Positions 1 to 9,741 of a stretch of DNA of 64,000 nucleotides are shown here, piece by piece. Position numbers and translations under genes: made by a program. The stretch is taken from positions 124,001 to 188,000 of the forward strand of contig NZ_WAJT01000001.1 in assembly GCF_009650605.1 (NCBI RefSeq). The letters run 5' to 3'. Every line of letters starts with the position of its first letter. The stretch's first letter is position 1. The notes under the pieces were generated by a model that was not told where the DNA came from, did not search any database, and worked only from the letters and a program-made list of their open reading frames with translations. Source of the stretch: Labrenzia sp. CE80. Its GTDB lineage: Bacteria; Pseudomonadota; Alphaproteobacteria; Rhizobiales; Stappiaceae.

Positions 1-2010
<2,010 letters not shown>

Positions 2011-2111
2011 GCCTGCAATATGGGCCGAGTCAGGATCCGTGAAAAGGGGCCCGACCGCATTGGCAACGCAGATATGCACCTTCCTGACAGAAGGGTGTCA
2101 GGAAGCTCGCA

Positions 2112-2558
2112 CTACTCGACCAAATCCAGCAGGATACTGCGCAAGGTTTCGAGCTTTTCCTTGCCTAGTTTGATGGCGATTTCCTCTTCGAGTTGATCGA
2201 CAAGTTTATGCGCTTGTCGGCGCGCGGCTTGCCCCCGTTCGGTCGGAACCGGCATTTTGTCCCGTTTGCTGCCGGGAACCGGTTCAAGCGAAAGCGCGCC
2301 AGCTTCCATCAGGCGTTGAACGGCCGCATGGACAGACTGGCGTGTGACGCCGCGATGCCTAGCCAATTCGGAAATGGTCCGGGGGTGGCGGCAAATCATC
2401 ATGAACAGATTGGCGTCGGACGGGCGCACGACATCAAGGCCTGTTCCCTGACGTAGTTCAATCATTCTCTCATCCAGCTGGCCCCAGACGTCCTGCAACA
2501 GGCCGCGAATGGTGGGGCGCCGAACCAATGGGGTAATTTTGTCAGCCAAGGTTGACAC
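2112..2558 (-). CDS. MarR-family transcriptional regulator
   Basis: A 148-residue winged-helix protein. The central segment ISELARHRGVTRQSVHAAV is a clear MarR recognition helix-turn-helix, followed by a basic wing (LEPVPGSKRDKMPVPTERG) and a long C-terminal dimerisation helix. The start is a GTG at 2558 with a GGAG-type ribosome-binding site just upstream. It is divergent from the secreted hydrolase at 2630, and a 7-bp inverted repeat (TTGTCAA/TTGACAA) lies in the 71-bp gap. MarR proteins usually repress a divergent neighbour and themselves until a small ligand binds, so the hydrolase is the likely target. The ligand cannot be read from sequence. Confidence 0.88.
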   Translation of the reverse strand: MSTLADKITPLVRRPTIRGLLQDVWGQLDERMIELRQGTGLDVVRPSDANLFMMICRHPRTISELARHRGVTRQSVHAAVQRLMEAGALSLEPVPGSKRDKMPVPTERGQAARRQAHKLVDQLEEEIAIKLGKEKLETLRSILLDLVE

Positions 2559-2583
2559 AATCTCCGAGTGACTTATCTTTTAA

Positions 2584-2603
2584 TTGTCAACCTAGATTGA
2601 CAA
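2584..2603. promoter_or_regulatory. Inverted-repeat operator between marR and hydrolase
   Basis: TTGTCAA and TTGACAA form a perfect 7-bp inverted repeat with a 6-bp spacer, centred between the two divergent genes. A related half-site, TTGACA, lies in the first codons of the MarR gene near 2552. Size and position suit a MarR dimer site. Binding is inferred. Confidence 0.6.
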
Positions 2604-2629
2604 ATTCGACCTATTATTGAGGAAATAGC

Positions 2630-3856
2630 ATGAGTCCGAAAAAATCTTTAGCGGCCTGTCTGTTATTCGGGATCTGTCTGGTCCAGCCCGCATATGCACA
2701 GGAAGTTGACGGCACCCGGTTCCGAGCGCCTGAAGAAGGCAGCTGGTATCATGCCATCGAACCGAGAAGCTGGCTCCATGTTGGCGGCGATCTGGCTGAA
2801 ATCGAGGCAACCCTGTTGACAATCGAGGAGAGTGCCGCACCGGGCGAGGTCCCGGACGATCCGACCCGACGAGGTGCTGGTAGCTGGATCGGAGAATGGC
2901 AGGCGGCGGGAGAGAGAGCTTTCGGCGAGGCCGAAGCGATCGCCGAAACTGGCGACGACGATAGGGCTGAAGCCCGCTATATGGCAGCGATGAGTTACTT
3001 TCTCAGGGCTTCTTCACCGCACACCAATGATCCGGAACAGCGGGCGGCGCTGGCGCAGGCACAGCTGGCCTATGAAAAAGCGGGACAGTATCTGCCAGTA
3101 CCACTGCAGAAGTTGGAAATTTCTCAGGATGATGGCGTGTTCACGGGACTGCTTCATTTGCCAGAAGGAGATGGTCCGTTTCCGGTAGTCGTGGTCTCAA
3201 TGGGGTCCGATGTGACCAAGGAGGAGTTGCTGCCATATTTCACCAAGCAACTGTCGTTACGCGGCATTGCCATGGTCAGTATTGACATGCCTGGAATCGG
3301 CAGTTCCGCTTCGTATTCCTTTTCGCCAGATCTGGACAAGCTGCATGCTGCAACTGTGGAGCATCTGAAGGCGCTGCCGCAAATCGACGCGAAGAACATT
3401 TTTGTTCAGGGCGCAAGCTTTGGTGGCACTCCTGTCGCGCGGATCTGGGCAGCTCGCCCGGAGCTTGATCTGGCCGGCGTTGTTTACATGTGTGGCCCGT
3501 TGCACCGGCCATTTATGGCTCCTCCCGAGGCCTACAGTCACTTCCCGGCGTTCACAATGGACGGTGTTCGCACGCGTTTCGGCCTTGCCCCGCATGCCGG
3601 GTTTGACGAAATCGCCGAATTTGCCCGTACGCTGTCGTTCAAGAAACAGGGCCTGTTCGACGGGGGAAAGATCAAAACACCAATCCTCGCCGTGTTGACC
3701 AATGATGATCCGGTTGCCCCGATAGAGGACCTAGAAGCACTTTTGGCGCGTGCTGAAGATAGGCTTACCATCGTCTATGATGAGCCCGGACACTGCCCTC
3801 AGCGTGACACCCGCGAGGCGACAGCGGCGAGTTGGATCCTCGAAAAGATCCGCTAG
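2630..3856 (+). CDS. Secreted alpha/beta hydrolase (FrsA/DUF1100-like esterase)
   Basis: A 408-residue protein with a signal peptide (residues 1–23, hydrophobic core LAACLLFGICLV, cleavage after AYA), so it is exported. The C-terminal half is an alpha/beta hydrolase. The nucleophile elbow is GASFGG near residue 263, the likely acid is in the segment NDDPVAPIED, and the catalytic His is in EPGHCPQRD. The N-terminal half is helical, as in FrsA-like esterases. The ATG at 2630 follows a GAGGAAAT ribosome-binding site. The gene is divergent from marR and probably controlled by it. The substrate is unknown; an ester or thioester hydrolase is the safest description. Confidence 0.85.
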   Translation: MSPKKSLAACLLFGICLVQPAYAQEVDGTRFRAPEEGSWYHAIEPRSWLHVGGDLAEIEATLLTIEESAAPGEVPDDPTRRGAGSWIGEWQAAGERAFGEAEAIAETGDDDRAEARYMAAMSYFLRASSPHTNDPEQRAALAQAQLAYEKAGQYLPVPLQKLEISQDDGVFTGLLHLPEGDGPFPVVVVSMGSDVTKEELLPYFTKQLSLRGIAMVSIDMPGIGSSASYSFSPDLDKLHAATVEHLKALPQIDAKNIFVQGASFGGTPVARIWAARPELDLAGVVYMCGPLHRPFMAPPEAYSHFPAFTMDGVRTRFGLAPHAGFDEIAEFARTLSFKKQGLFDGGKIKTPILAVLTNDDPVAPIEDLEALLARAEDRLTIVYDEPGHCPQRDTREATAASWILEKIR

Positions 3857-4033
3857 TAACAAGCAAGAGGCATTCGAAGTTTTAAGTGAGCAATGCCGTC
3901 AACTGGTAGCTTTGGCGGTGCTGAAAAACAACTGATTGGCGTTGCTCGCTGCTGGCAGATGCATTCAGTTGCCTTAGGTCAACTGTGTTTGGTCGAAGCT
4001 GCCTGGATAAGTCAGGTTCTCGTAAACTTAGAA

Positions 4034-4057
4034 AGGGCTCCAACCGGAGCCCTTTTT
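4034..4057. terminator. Rho-independent terminator between hydrolase and chemoreceptor
   Basis: GGGCTCC-AACC-GGAGCCC is followed by five T on the plus strand, and A residues precede it. It can end the hydrolase transcript and possibly the convergent chemoreceptor transcript. Confidence 0.8.
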
Positions 4058-4079
4058 GATTGTCTTGCGCCTAGCGCAA

Positions 4080-6608
4080 TTATGCAGCTGCGACGTCGTT
4101 CAGGAAGGTTTCGATCCTGTTGGTCAGTTCATCGAGCTGCTGGGTTGCGTCCTCGGTGACCTGTTCCACCTGAACGGCTGACTGGTTGGTCTCGCTGGAC
4201 TGCTGGGAGACCTGCCGCATGTTGGTGGTAACGTTTGAGGTACGCTCGGCCGCTTGTCCGATACTGGTGGAAATTTCGGCGGTGGCCGAGCTCTGCTGCT
4301 CCACTGAGCCGGCCATGGCCGAGGCGGTTTCGTTCACCCTGGTCATCATGGACATGATGCCAGTGATCGCGTCTGCGGCGCTTTGTGTCGAGTCCTGGAT
4401 CTCGGAGATATGCGAGGAGATCTCGTCGGTGGCACTGGCCGTCTGTTCAGCCAGCTGCTTCACTTCCGAGGCAACCACCGCAAAGCCCTTGCCGGCTTCG
4501 CCTGCCCGTGCAGCCTCAATGGTCGCATTCAGGGCGAGTAGGTTGGTTTGCTTGGCGATCTCCTGGATCAGCGAGACAACGTCTCCGATGCGCTGGGCGG
4601 CTTCAGACAGGCCGAGCACCTGTTCGGTGGAGGTACGCGTTGCTGCCGTGGCTTCCTCAACCTGTTCCAGCGTGTCATTGACCTGACGTCCGACCTCGCC
4701 GACAGAAGCGGTCAATTCCTCGGTCGCGGCCGCCACGGTCTGGACGTTGTCGGTGGCTTCGCGGGAGGCCTGGGAGACTTCCTCGCTGCGGGTGCTGGTG
4801 TTGCCGGCGATGCTGGTTAGCAGTTCAGCGGTGTCTTCCAGCTGCTTCATGTTGCTGGAGACGCTGGACAGGCCAAGCTCTATGTCCTGGCGGAACGTGC
4901 TGACAAGCTCGTCCACGCGCTGTTGACGCTGGCGGGTTGCTTCGGCGTTTGCGTGCTGCTCGGCCTCCAGCCGGTGGCGCTCCTGCTCCCGTTCACAGAA
5001 CGTGCCGACGGCGCGGGCCATGGCGCCAATCTCGTCCTTGCGGTTTTCAGCCGGGATTGACAGATCGGTGTCGCCCTCGCGCAGGCGGCCCATGGCAACG
5101 GTGAGGCCACGCAGCGGCGTGATGATGCTGCGCGACAGCATGTAGGCGAGAAATCCGCTGATCAGGACGGCCGCCACGAGTGCGAGCGTGATTTCAATCT
5201 GGGCCGTTTGACCGGACGCCACGGCCAGTTCGCCGGAGCGGGAGCTGATGACACGGGCCGTTTGCGCCAGGTCGGTGACCGCGGCGATGAAGGCTGTGTC
5301 GGCGGCCTTCAGTTCGGTTTCGACTTCAGCGACCCTTGCGAAGACATCGGCCAGCTGCTCGGCGACGGCGTCTGCCGTGTTCAGTAGCGGTGTGACAGCG
5401 CCCTTGAGCGTGCCTTCAACTTCAGCGTCATGGGTGACTACCAGGGCTTCAGACTTGGTTTTCGCCATTTTTTCGCTGACCGTGAGGATCAGTGACGCTT
5501 CTTCGGCCAGAAGTCCGGCTGTGGTCTCGTCCGGTTGCTTCAGATAGTTGGCGTAAAGGCTTTTCATGGCGAAGGCGCTGCGTGCGAGCGTCTGCGTGTT
5601 GGTCGAGAGGAAGGCAAGGGCCGTGCTTTCCTCCGTGAAGGCCTTCAGGTCGAGGGTCATTGCCTTCATGGGACGGTCGACTGCCTCGGCCAGTTGATCG
5701 ATCTGTTTTGAAAGGGCGGAAAGTCGTGGGCCAAAAGGATCGATGCCAAAGGCAGTCGTACCGCCCTTTGCATGATCCTTGACAGCCTTGGTGAGGGCCT
5801 TGGTGTTCTTTTGCAGATCCTTGACGAGAGCCTTGGTTTCGTCGGTCTTCACAGCACGGCGGACGGCCTTCGCGTCCTTTTCGAGCTTGCTGATCTGGGC
5901 CAACACGGACTTGACGATTTTCGGCTCCGTCACACGAGCGACGGTCGGCAGGTCTTTTTGCAGCACAACCATGCCAACACGAATGCTGCTCATACGGGGC
6001 ACAACACCGGACAATTTGTGCAATGTGCCCTCATTGACCATGGCCACGGCAGCGCGTCTTTCCAAAAGGGCGCCGATGCCGTCAAAGGCGACATTGGCCT
6101 TGTCGACCAGGTCACTGGTGAGCTGATCCAGCTTGGCGACGGCGTCGTCCCGCTCCTGACGCGTGACTGCAAGACCTTCGAATGAGGAGTTCAGATCGGT
6201 TGCCATTCCAGCAAGGTCAGACGCCTGATCTGGCGCGATGATCGCGAGGCTGTCGGTTCGGCTGGTGATGGTGGAAATGTTGGAGCGGACTGCGGAAGCA
6301 GCCTCGGGGGACCCTGTCAGCTCGAATTCGCTGACGCCCTTCAGGAGACCGGGCAGCTGTCCCTGGATTTCACTGGCTTCCTTGGCGGTGCGTACAGTGG
6401 TCTGCACCTGCCAGGCTGCGAAGAGACCGCTCGCGCCAACACCCAGCGCACAGACAAGCATGACGGCCAGGCCGCCGAGAAACTGCGTCTTCACGGAAAC
6501 CTGCAGGGAGAAGCGGGACTTCTTCTCGATGGCTTCCTGTCCGGGGTCTGAGACCGGTTCCGGACGTTTGCTTGCACGCTTCAACAACACTTTCGCTACT
6601 CCACACAA
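4080..6608 (-). CDS. Methyl-accepting chemotaxis protein
   Basis: An inner-membrane chemoreceptor of up to 842 residues that would signal to CheA/CheW. TM1 lies at about residues 43–66 and TM2 at about 478–498. Between them is an unusually long helical periplasmic sensor of about 400 residues rich in Lys, Asp and Ala. A HAMP domain follows (TPLRGLTVAMGRLREGDTD), then the antiparallel signalling coiled coil with the invariant hairpin tip IAKQTNLLALNATIEAARAG. There is no C-terminal CheR/CheB-binding pentapeptide; the protein ends in NDVAAA. The first codon at 6608 is TTG, and a GTG a few codons inside is an alternative start. No che genes are nearby, so it is an orphan receptor. The ligand is unknown. 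Confidence 0.93.
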   Translation of the reverse strand: MCGVAKVLLKRASKRPEPVSDPGQEAIEKKSRFSLQVSVKTQFLGGLAVMLVCALGVGASGLFAAWQVQTTVRTAKEASEIQGQLPGLLKGVSEFELTGSPEAASAVRSNISTITSRTDSLAIIAPDQASDLAGMATDLNSSFEGLAVTRQERDDAVAKLDQLTSDLVDKANVAFDGIGALLERRAAVAMVNEGTLHKLSGVVPRMSSIRVGMVVLQKDLPTVARVTEPKIVKSVLAQISKLEKDAKAVRRAVKTDETKALVKDLQKNTKALTKAVKDHAKGGTTAFGIDPFGPRLSALSKQIDQLAEAVDRPMKAMTLDLKAFTEESTALAFLSTNTQTLARSAFAMKSLYANYLKQPDETTAGLLAEEASLILTVSEKMAKTKSEALVVTHDAEVEGTLKGAVTPLLNTADAVAEQLADVFARVAEVETELKAADTAFIAAVTDLAQTARVISSRSGELAVASGQTAQIEITLALVAAVLISGFLAYMLSRSIITPLRGLTVAMGRLREGDTDLSIPAENRKDEIGAMARAVGTFCEREQERHRLEAEQHANAEATRQRQQRVDELVSTFRQDIELGLSSVSSNMKQLEDTAELLTSIAGNTSTRSEEVSQASREATDNVQTVAAATEELTASVGEVGRQVNDTLEQVEEATAATRTSTEQVLGLSEAAQRIGDVVSLIQEIAKQTNLLALNATIEAARAGEAGKGFAVVASEVKQLAEQTASATDEISSHISEIQDSTQSAADAITGIMSMMTRVNETASAMAGSVEQQSSATAEISTSIGQAAERTSNVTTNMRQVSQQSSETNQSAVQVEQVTEDATQQLDELTNRIETFLNDVAAA

Positions 6609-6909
6609 ATGGTTGGATCCCGATGTCCTCCCAACCCCAAATTGGGCTGTAAGACTAAAGGAAGTCCAAACACTTGCGACAAAAGCGTAGTTTCGTTGCC
6701 TTGATTTTGTGCGAAAGAGATTAGAACTGCTGAAATATTAGCAAATCAAGCAAAGTAGACAACTTAAGGTCGTGTCTCGTGCGGCGGTTATTGGTCACCG
6801 CTCGCGTGCTCACGAAAATTTCTAGGAGTTCCGCACCAACTCTGCTCGTTTTGGTGTCCTGACGACGGCTAAATGCCGCCGCCAGAGGTATCTGGTTGTG
6901 CCTTGAGGT
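6609..6909. other. Intergenic region, no gene seen
   Basis: About 300 bases between the start of the chemoreceptor gene and the stop of the bacterioferritin gene. It is AT-richer than its surroundings and should contain the chemoreceptor promoter. No convincing reading frame, RNA or terminator was found. Confidence 0.5.
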
Positions 6910-7401
6910 TTATTCCTCGTCTTCGCCAACACCGACGGTAATGTGCTTGGAGATGTAGGTTTTCTCGCCGATCCGGTCGAGCAGATCGAGCTGCAGTTCC
7001 AGCCAGGACATGTGACCTTCCTCATCCAAGGCGATCTTTTCGAAAAGAACACGAGATCCGATATCACCGGCTGCTGCCGCGTCCTGGGAAGCCTTAGTGT
7101 AGAATTCGATCGCCTCGCGTTCATCTGCGAGATCTGCTTCGAACATGTCCTTGAGCGTTTGAGCGCGTTGCGGGGACTTGGCCATCTTGAGGTCAGGGGA
7201 GCCCTTCAGGAACATGATCCGTTCGATGTATTCGTTCGAATGGCCGAGTTCTTCCTGCATTTCCAAACGCATCTGGCCTGCAAGTTTGCTCATGCCCCAA
7301 TCGTCGAGCACATGGGCGTGCAGTTGGTACTGATGGGCTGCCGACAGCTCCATGGCCAATGCCGTCTGAAGATTCTCAAGTGTCTTGCTTTTGTTGGTCA
7401 T
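6910..7401 (-). CDS. bfr: Bacterioferritin-like ferroxidase, Met52 replaced by Leu
   Basis: A 163-residue four-helix ferritin, the usual length for bacterioferritin, which oxidises Fe2+ and stores it as mineral. All six di-iron ligands align with E. coli numbering: E18, E51, H54, E94, E127 and H130. The haem-binding Met52 is Leu here, in the context EELGH where E. coli has DEMKH, so inter-subunit haem binding may be lost. The start at 7401 is chosen because an AGGAG site precedes it; an upstream in-frame start at 7452 would add a non-homologous stretch. No bacterioferritin-associated ferredoxin gene is adjacent. The function is confident; the absence of haem is inferred from one residue. Confidence 0.92.
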   Translation of the reverse strand: MTNKSKTLENLQTALAMELSAAHQYQLHAHVLDDWGMSKLAGQMRLEMQEELGHSNEYIERIMFLKGSPDLKMAKSPQRAQTLKDMFEADLADEREAIEFYTKASQDAAAAGDIGSRVLFEKIALDEEGHMSWLELQLDLLDRIGEKTYISKHITVGVGEDEE

Positions 7402-7594
7402 GCTTTGGCTCCTGAGACCGGTTCGTCTGAAATAGCGTTCCTCCGAGATCATGCGGAGATCTCATGCTTTACCTTCACACGCCTTGATATAAGTCGTTCA
7501 GGGCTGCTTTCAGGTCGATGCGACAATTTGAATATATTGATCTCCAAAGAGTTGCGTCGGCTTTTGGCGCGTCGGGGGCAGCGCGAGAAAGCGC

Positions 7595-7623
7595 TTGACC
7601 TGGAGTGCGCTCCAACTTGTAGA
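7595..7623 (+). promoter_or_regulatory. MerR-type promoter/operator
   Basis: A −35-like TTGACC at 7595–7600 is followed by the dyad TGGAG-TGCG-CTCCA (7601–7614) and a −10-like TTGTAG near 7617–7622. A dyad inside a slightly long spacer is the hallmark of promoters untwisted by MerR-family activators. It drives the MerR gene at 7654 and probably the gene after it, which implies autoregulation. Confidence 0.65.
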
Positions 7624-7653
7624 TGAAGCAAATCGTCCTGTTCGGAGACAGTC

Positions 7654-8064
7654 ATGCTGATCGGTGACCTGGCGCAAAAATGCGGGCTCAGTGTTGATAC
7701 GCTGCGCTATTACGAGAAGATTGGCCTCATTCCCAAGCCATTGCGGGATCGAGGCGGTCGGCGGGTCTATGACCAGACCATCCTGCGATGGGTTGATTTT
7801 CTTGACCGGTTGAAATCCACCGGGATGGGGATCAAGGACCGGCTTCGCTATGCGGATTTGCGCGCAAGTGGAGCTGCGTCTCTGACCGAGCGGCGCCAGA
7901 TGCTGGAAGACCACCGTGACAAGGTTCGGTCTGATCTGGAACGGTTGACCGAGATGCTGGATGTACTGGACGATAAAATCATCTTGTACCGGAAGATGGA
8001 GGCTGGCGAAGCCGTTGATCCATCTTTCGAAAACTGCGCCCGAACCGAACACGGCGCTCAGTGA
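7654..8064 (+). CDS. MerR-family transcriptional regulator
   Basis: A 136-residue regulator. The N-terminal MerR helix-turn-helix and wing are clear (CGLSVDTLRYYEKIGLIPKP, then RDRGGRRVY), and a C-terminal dimerisation coiled coil follows. The C-terminus has only one cysteine, so the metal-binding signature of MerR/CueR-type sensors is missing. A redox or organic signal is more likely than a metal, but this is inference. It is followed after 19 bp by the carboxymuconolactone-decarboxylase-like gene and probably co-transcribed with it from the MerR-type promoter at 7595. Confidence 0.9.
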   Translation: MLIGDLAQKCGLSVDTLRYYEKIGLIPKPLRDRGGRRVYDQTILRWVDFLDRLKSTGMGIKDRLRYADLRASGAASLTERRQMLEDHRDKVRSDLERLTEMLDVLDDKIILYRKMEAGEAVDPSFENCARTEHGAQ

Positions 8065-8083
8065 CTTATGAAAGACCTCATCA

Positions 8084-8473
8084 ATGAGCACTGTTGCCAC
8101 AAAGACTGCACTGGATCACGGACGGGATCTGATCCAGCAGCTGAACCCTAACCTGGAGGCTGTCCTGGCCGAACGGTATGATGATCTGCTGCCCGGGTTC
8201 TCTGAAAGCCTTATCGAGTGGGGCTATGGTCGGCACTACGCCCGGCCCGGTCTGGATCTCAAAACCCGCCAACTGTGTACCATCGCAGCCCTGACGGTCC
8301 TGGGCGGGCAGACTGCACCGCAGCTGAAAATCAATATCGAGCACACGCTGGCCAGCGGAGCCTCCCGGACCGAGATCATTGAGGCTATTTGGCAAATGGC
8401 TGTCTATGGTGGATTGCCGGCAGCGATCAACGGCCTTAATGCGGCACAGGAGGTTTTTGAAGCCGAAGGATAA
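8084..8473 (+). CDS. Carboxymuconolactone decarboxylase (CMD/AhpD-fold) family protein
   Basis: A 129-residue all-helical CMD-family protein with the typical core RQLCTIAALTVLGGQ, a conserved His (NIEHTL) and the C-terminal VYGGLPAAINGLNAA. The CxxC motif of AhpD peroxidase partners is absent, so a PcaC-like or uncharacterised CMD role fits better than thiol peroxidase reduction. It probably shares a transcript with the MerR regulator 19 bp upstream. No other protocatechuate-pathway gene is nearby, so a role in aromatic degradation is not supported by context. Confidence 0.85.
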   Translation: MSTVATKTALDHGRDLIQQLNPNLEAVLAERYDDLLPGFSESLIEWGYGRHYARPGLDLKTRQLCTIAALTVLGGQTAPQLKINIEHTLASGASRTEIIEAIWQMAVYGGLPAAINGLNAAQEVFEAEG

Positions 8474-8474
8474 T

Positions 8475-8843
8475 TCAGCCTTTGGTCTTGTGCCCGTCTG
8501 AATGGCCCAGCTCCATGTCTGGCCAGACATGGTCGCGCAAGCGTTGTTTCAGGATCTTGGCTTCAGGGAAGCCGCCGTCCTGCTTGCGCTCCCATATCGG
8601 CTTGCCGTCGCAAGTGATGGTGAAAACGCCGCCTGTTCCGGGGATTAGCGTGACTGCGCCCAGTTCCTCGGAAAAGGTTGTCAGGACTTCCTGGGCCATC
8701 CAGGCGGAGCGCAGAAGCCAGCCGCATTGGCGGCAATAGGTGATGATGATATGGGGACCGTTCAAAGGTTCCATTTCTGGTTCCATTCTGATGAAGGGCG
8801 GTGTAGCCGCCGGAGACGATTTTGGAATACTTGGCATATCCAT
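8475..8843 (-). CDS. SelT/SelW/SelH (Rdx) family thioredoxin-like protein
   Basis: A small thioredoxin-fold protein of the selenoprotein-W-like Rdx family. The core runs from HIIITYCRQCGWLLRSAW, with a CxxC redox motif where animal homologues carry Cys-x-x-Sec, to the family signature GGVFTITCDGKPIWERK. Both redox positions are ordinary Cys codons. The ATG at 8843 follows a GGGGAGA ribosome-binding site; starts at 8786 or 8774 would begin nearer the conserved domain. The upstream part in every case is a short linker. It converges on the preceding gene with almost no spacing. Its physiological partner is unknown. Confidence 0.82.
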   Translation of the reverse strand: MDMPSIPKSSPAATPPFIRMEPEMEPLNGPHIIITYCRQCGWLLRSAWMAQEVLTTFSEELGAVTLIPGTGGVFTITCDGKPIWERKQDGGFPEAKILKQRLRDHVWPDMELGHSDGHKTKG

Positions 8844-8871
8844 ATCTGCCTGTCTCCCCGGGTGTGCGCCT

Positions 8872-9741
8872 GTGAACGAAGGGGCCGCAAGACAGACGGC
8901 CCTCGCCAGGTGCGGCGAGGCTATTGAACGGCATCCGCAGCTTGCGGCGATCACCGGCAAGCTGATCGCCGCAAGGCGCTTGCCCGGCCTCACCAACCGC
9001 GTCTACCGGATTGAGTGTGCAAATGGGGATTTCGTGCTCCGGCTGCCGCGGGTGGAGACGGCCATGCTGATCGACCGGCATGCCGAGCGTGCCAATCTGC
9101 TGGCCGCGGCGGAACGCGGCGTCGCTCTCGCTCCATTGTTGTGCGACGTCGCGACAGGCGTTTTGCTCAGCCCGGCATTGGATGAACTACCCGATCTGGT
9201 GTCGCCCGCTGCGCTGGGCGGTCTGGTCGGTCGGCTTCACGGCCAGGTCGAAGGTTTTGAGGGAGCGCTTGATCTCAAGATGTTGTTGCAGGTGCCGTCC
9301 CATCTGGACGATAGCCTCCAAAACCGTTTTGCTCCGCTGGAACGGGCGTTGGCGGAACATCCTGTCAAAACCGATGCACCACTCGTCGCCAGTCACTGCG
9401 ACTTGTCACCCGGCAATATCTTGATGACAGCCTCGGGGCCAACCTTGATCGATTTCGAGTATTCGGGCATGGCACCTCCAGCCTGGGATCTTGCTTATGC
9501 GGTGCTCGAACATGGCTATGATCAGAGCAGCGAAAGCGGTTTTCTTGAAGCCTATGCCGCAGCGGATGGAAACTTGCCGGAACCCGAGGCGCTTAAAGGC
9601 ATGAAAATGCACTGCGATGCCGTTTCGTCGCTCTGGGCTCTTGGTCAGGCTGCAAGCGGTAACGACGCGGAGGACTTTCTGGATTTCGCAGAGCGCCGGA
9701 TTGCCCGAGCGCTTCGCATCGCCGATGGGCTATGCCGCTAG
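8872..9741 (+). CDS. Phosphotransferase of the APH/choline-kinase family
   Basis: A protein-kinase-like phosphotransferase of about 289 residues. It has the nucleotide-binding segment GLTNRVYRIECANGDFVLRL, the catalytic Brenner-type motif SHCDLSPGNIL (HxDxxxxN) and the Mg-binding LIDFEYSGMAPPAWDLA. The DFEY form and the following ...AWDLA are typical of choline, ethanolamine or thiamine kinases rather than aminoglycoside resistance enzymes. The start is uncertain: the GTG at 8872 lies just ahead of the conserved region, and an ATG at 8740 would overlap the divergent Rdx gene. The 3' end overlaps the convergent DUF1624 gene by 4 bp. The substrate cannot be assigned. Confidence 0.8.
   Translation: MNEGAARQTALARCGEAIERHPQLAAITGKLIAARRLPGLTNRVYRIECANGDFVLRLPRVETAMLIDRHAERANLLAAAERGVALAPLLCDVATGVLLSPALDELPDLVSPAALGGLVGRLHGQVEGFEGALDLKMLLQVPSHLDDSLQNRFAPLERALAEHPVKTDAPLVASHCDLSPGNILMTASGPTLIDFEYSGMAPPAWDLAYAVLEHGYDQSSESGFLEAYAAADGNLPEPEALKGMKMHCDAVSSLWALGQAASGNDAEDFLDFAERRIARALRIADGLCR

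Noticed and set aside
8475..8843. A selenocysteine codon in the Rdx protein
   Set aside because: Both redox positions are ordinary cysteine codons and no in-frame TGA or SECIS-like hairpin is present.
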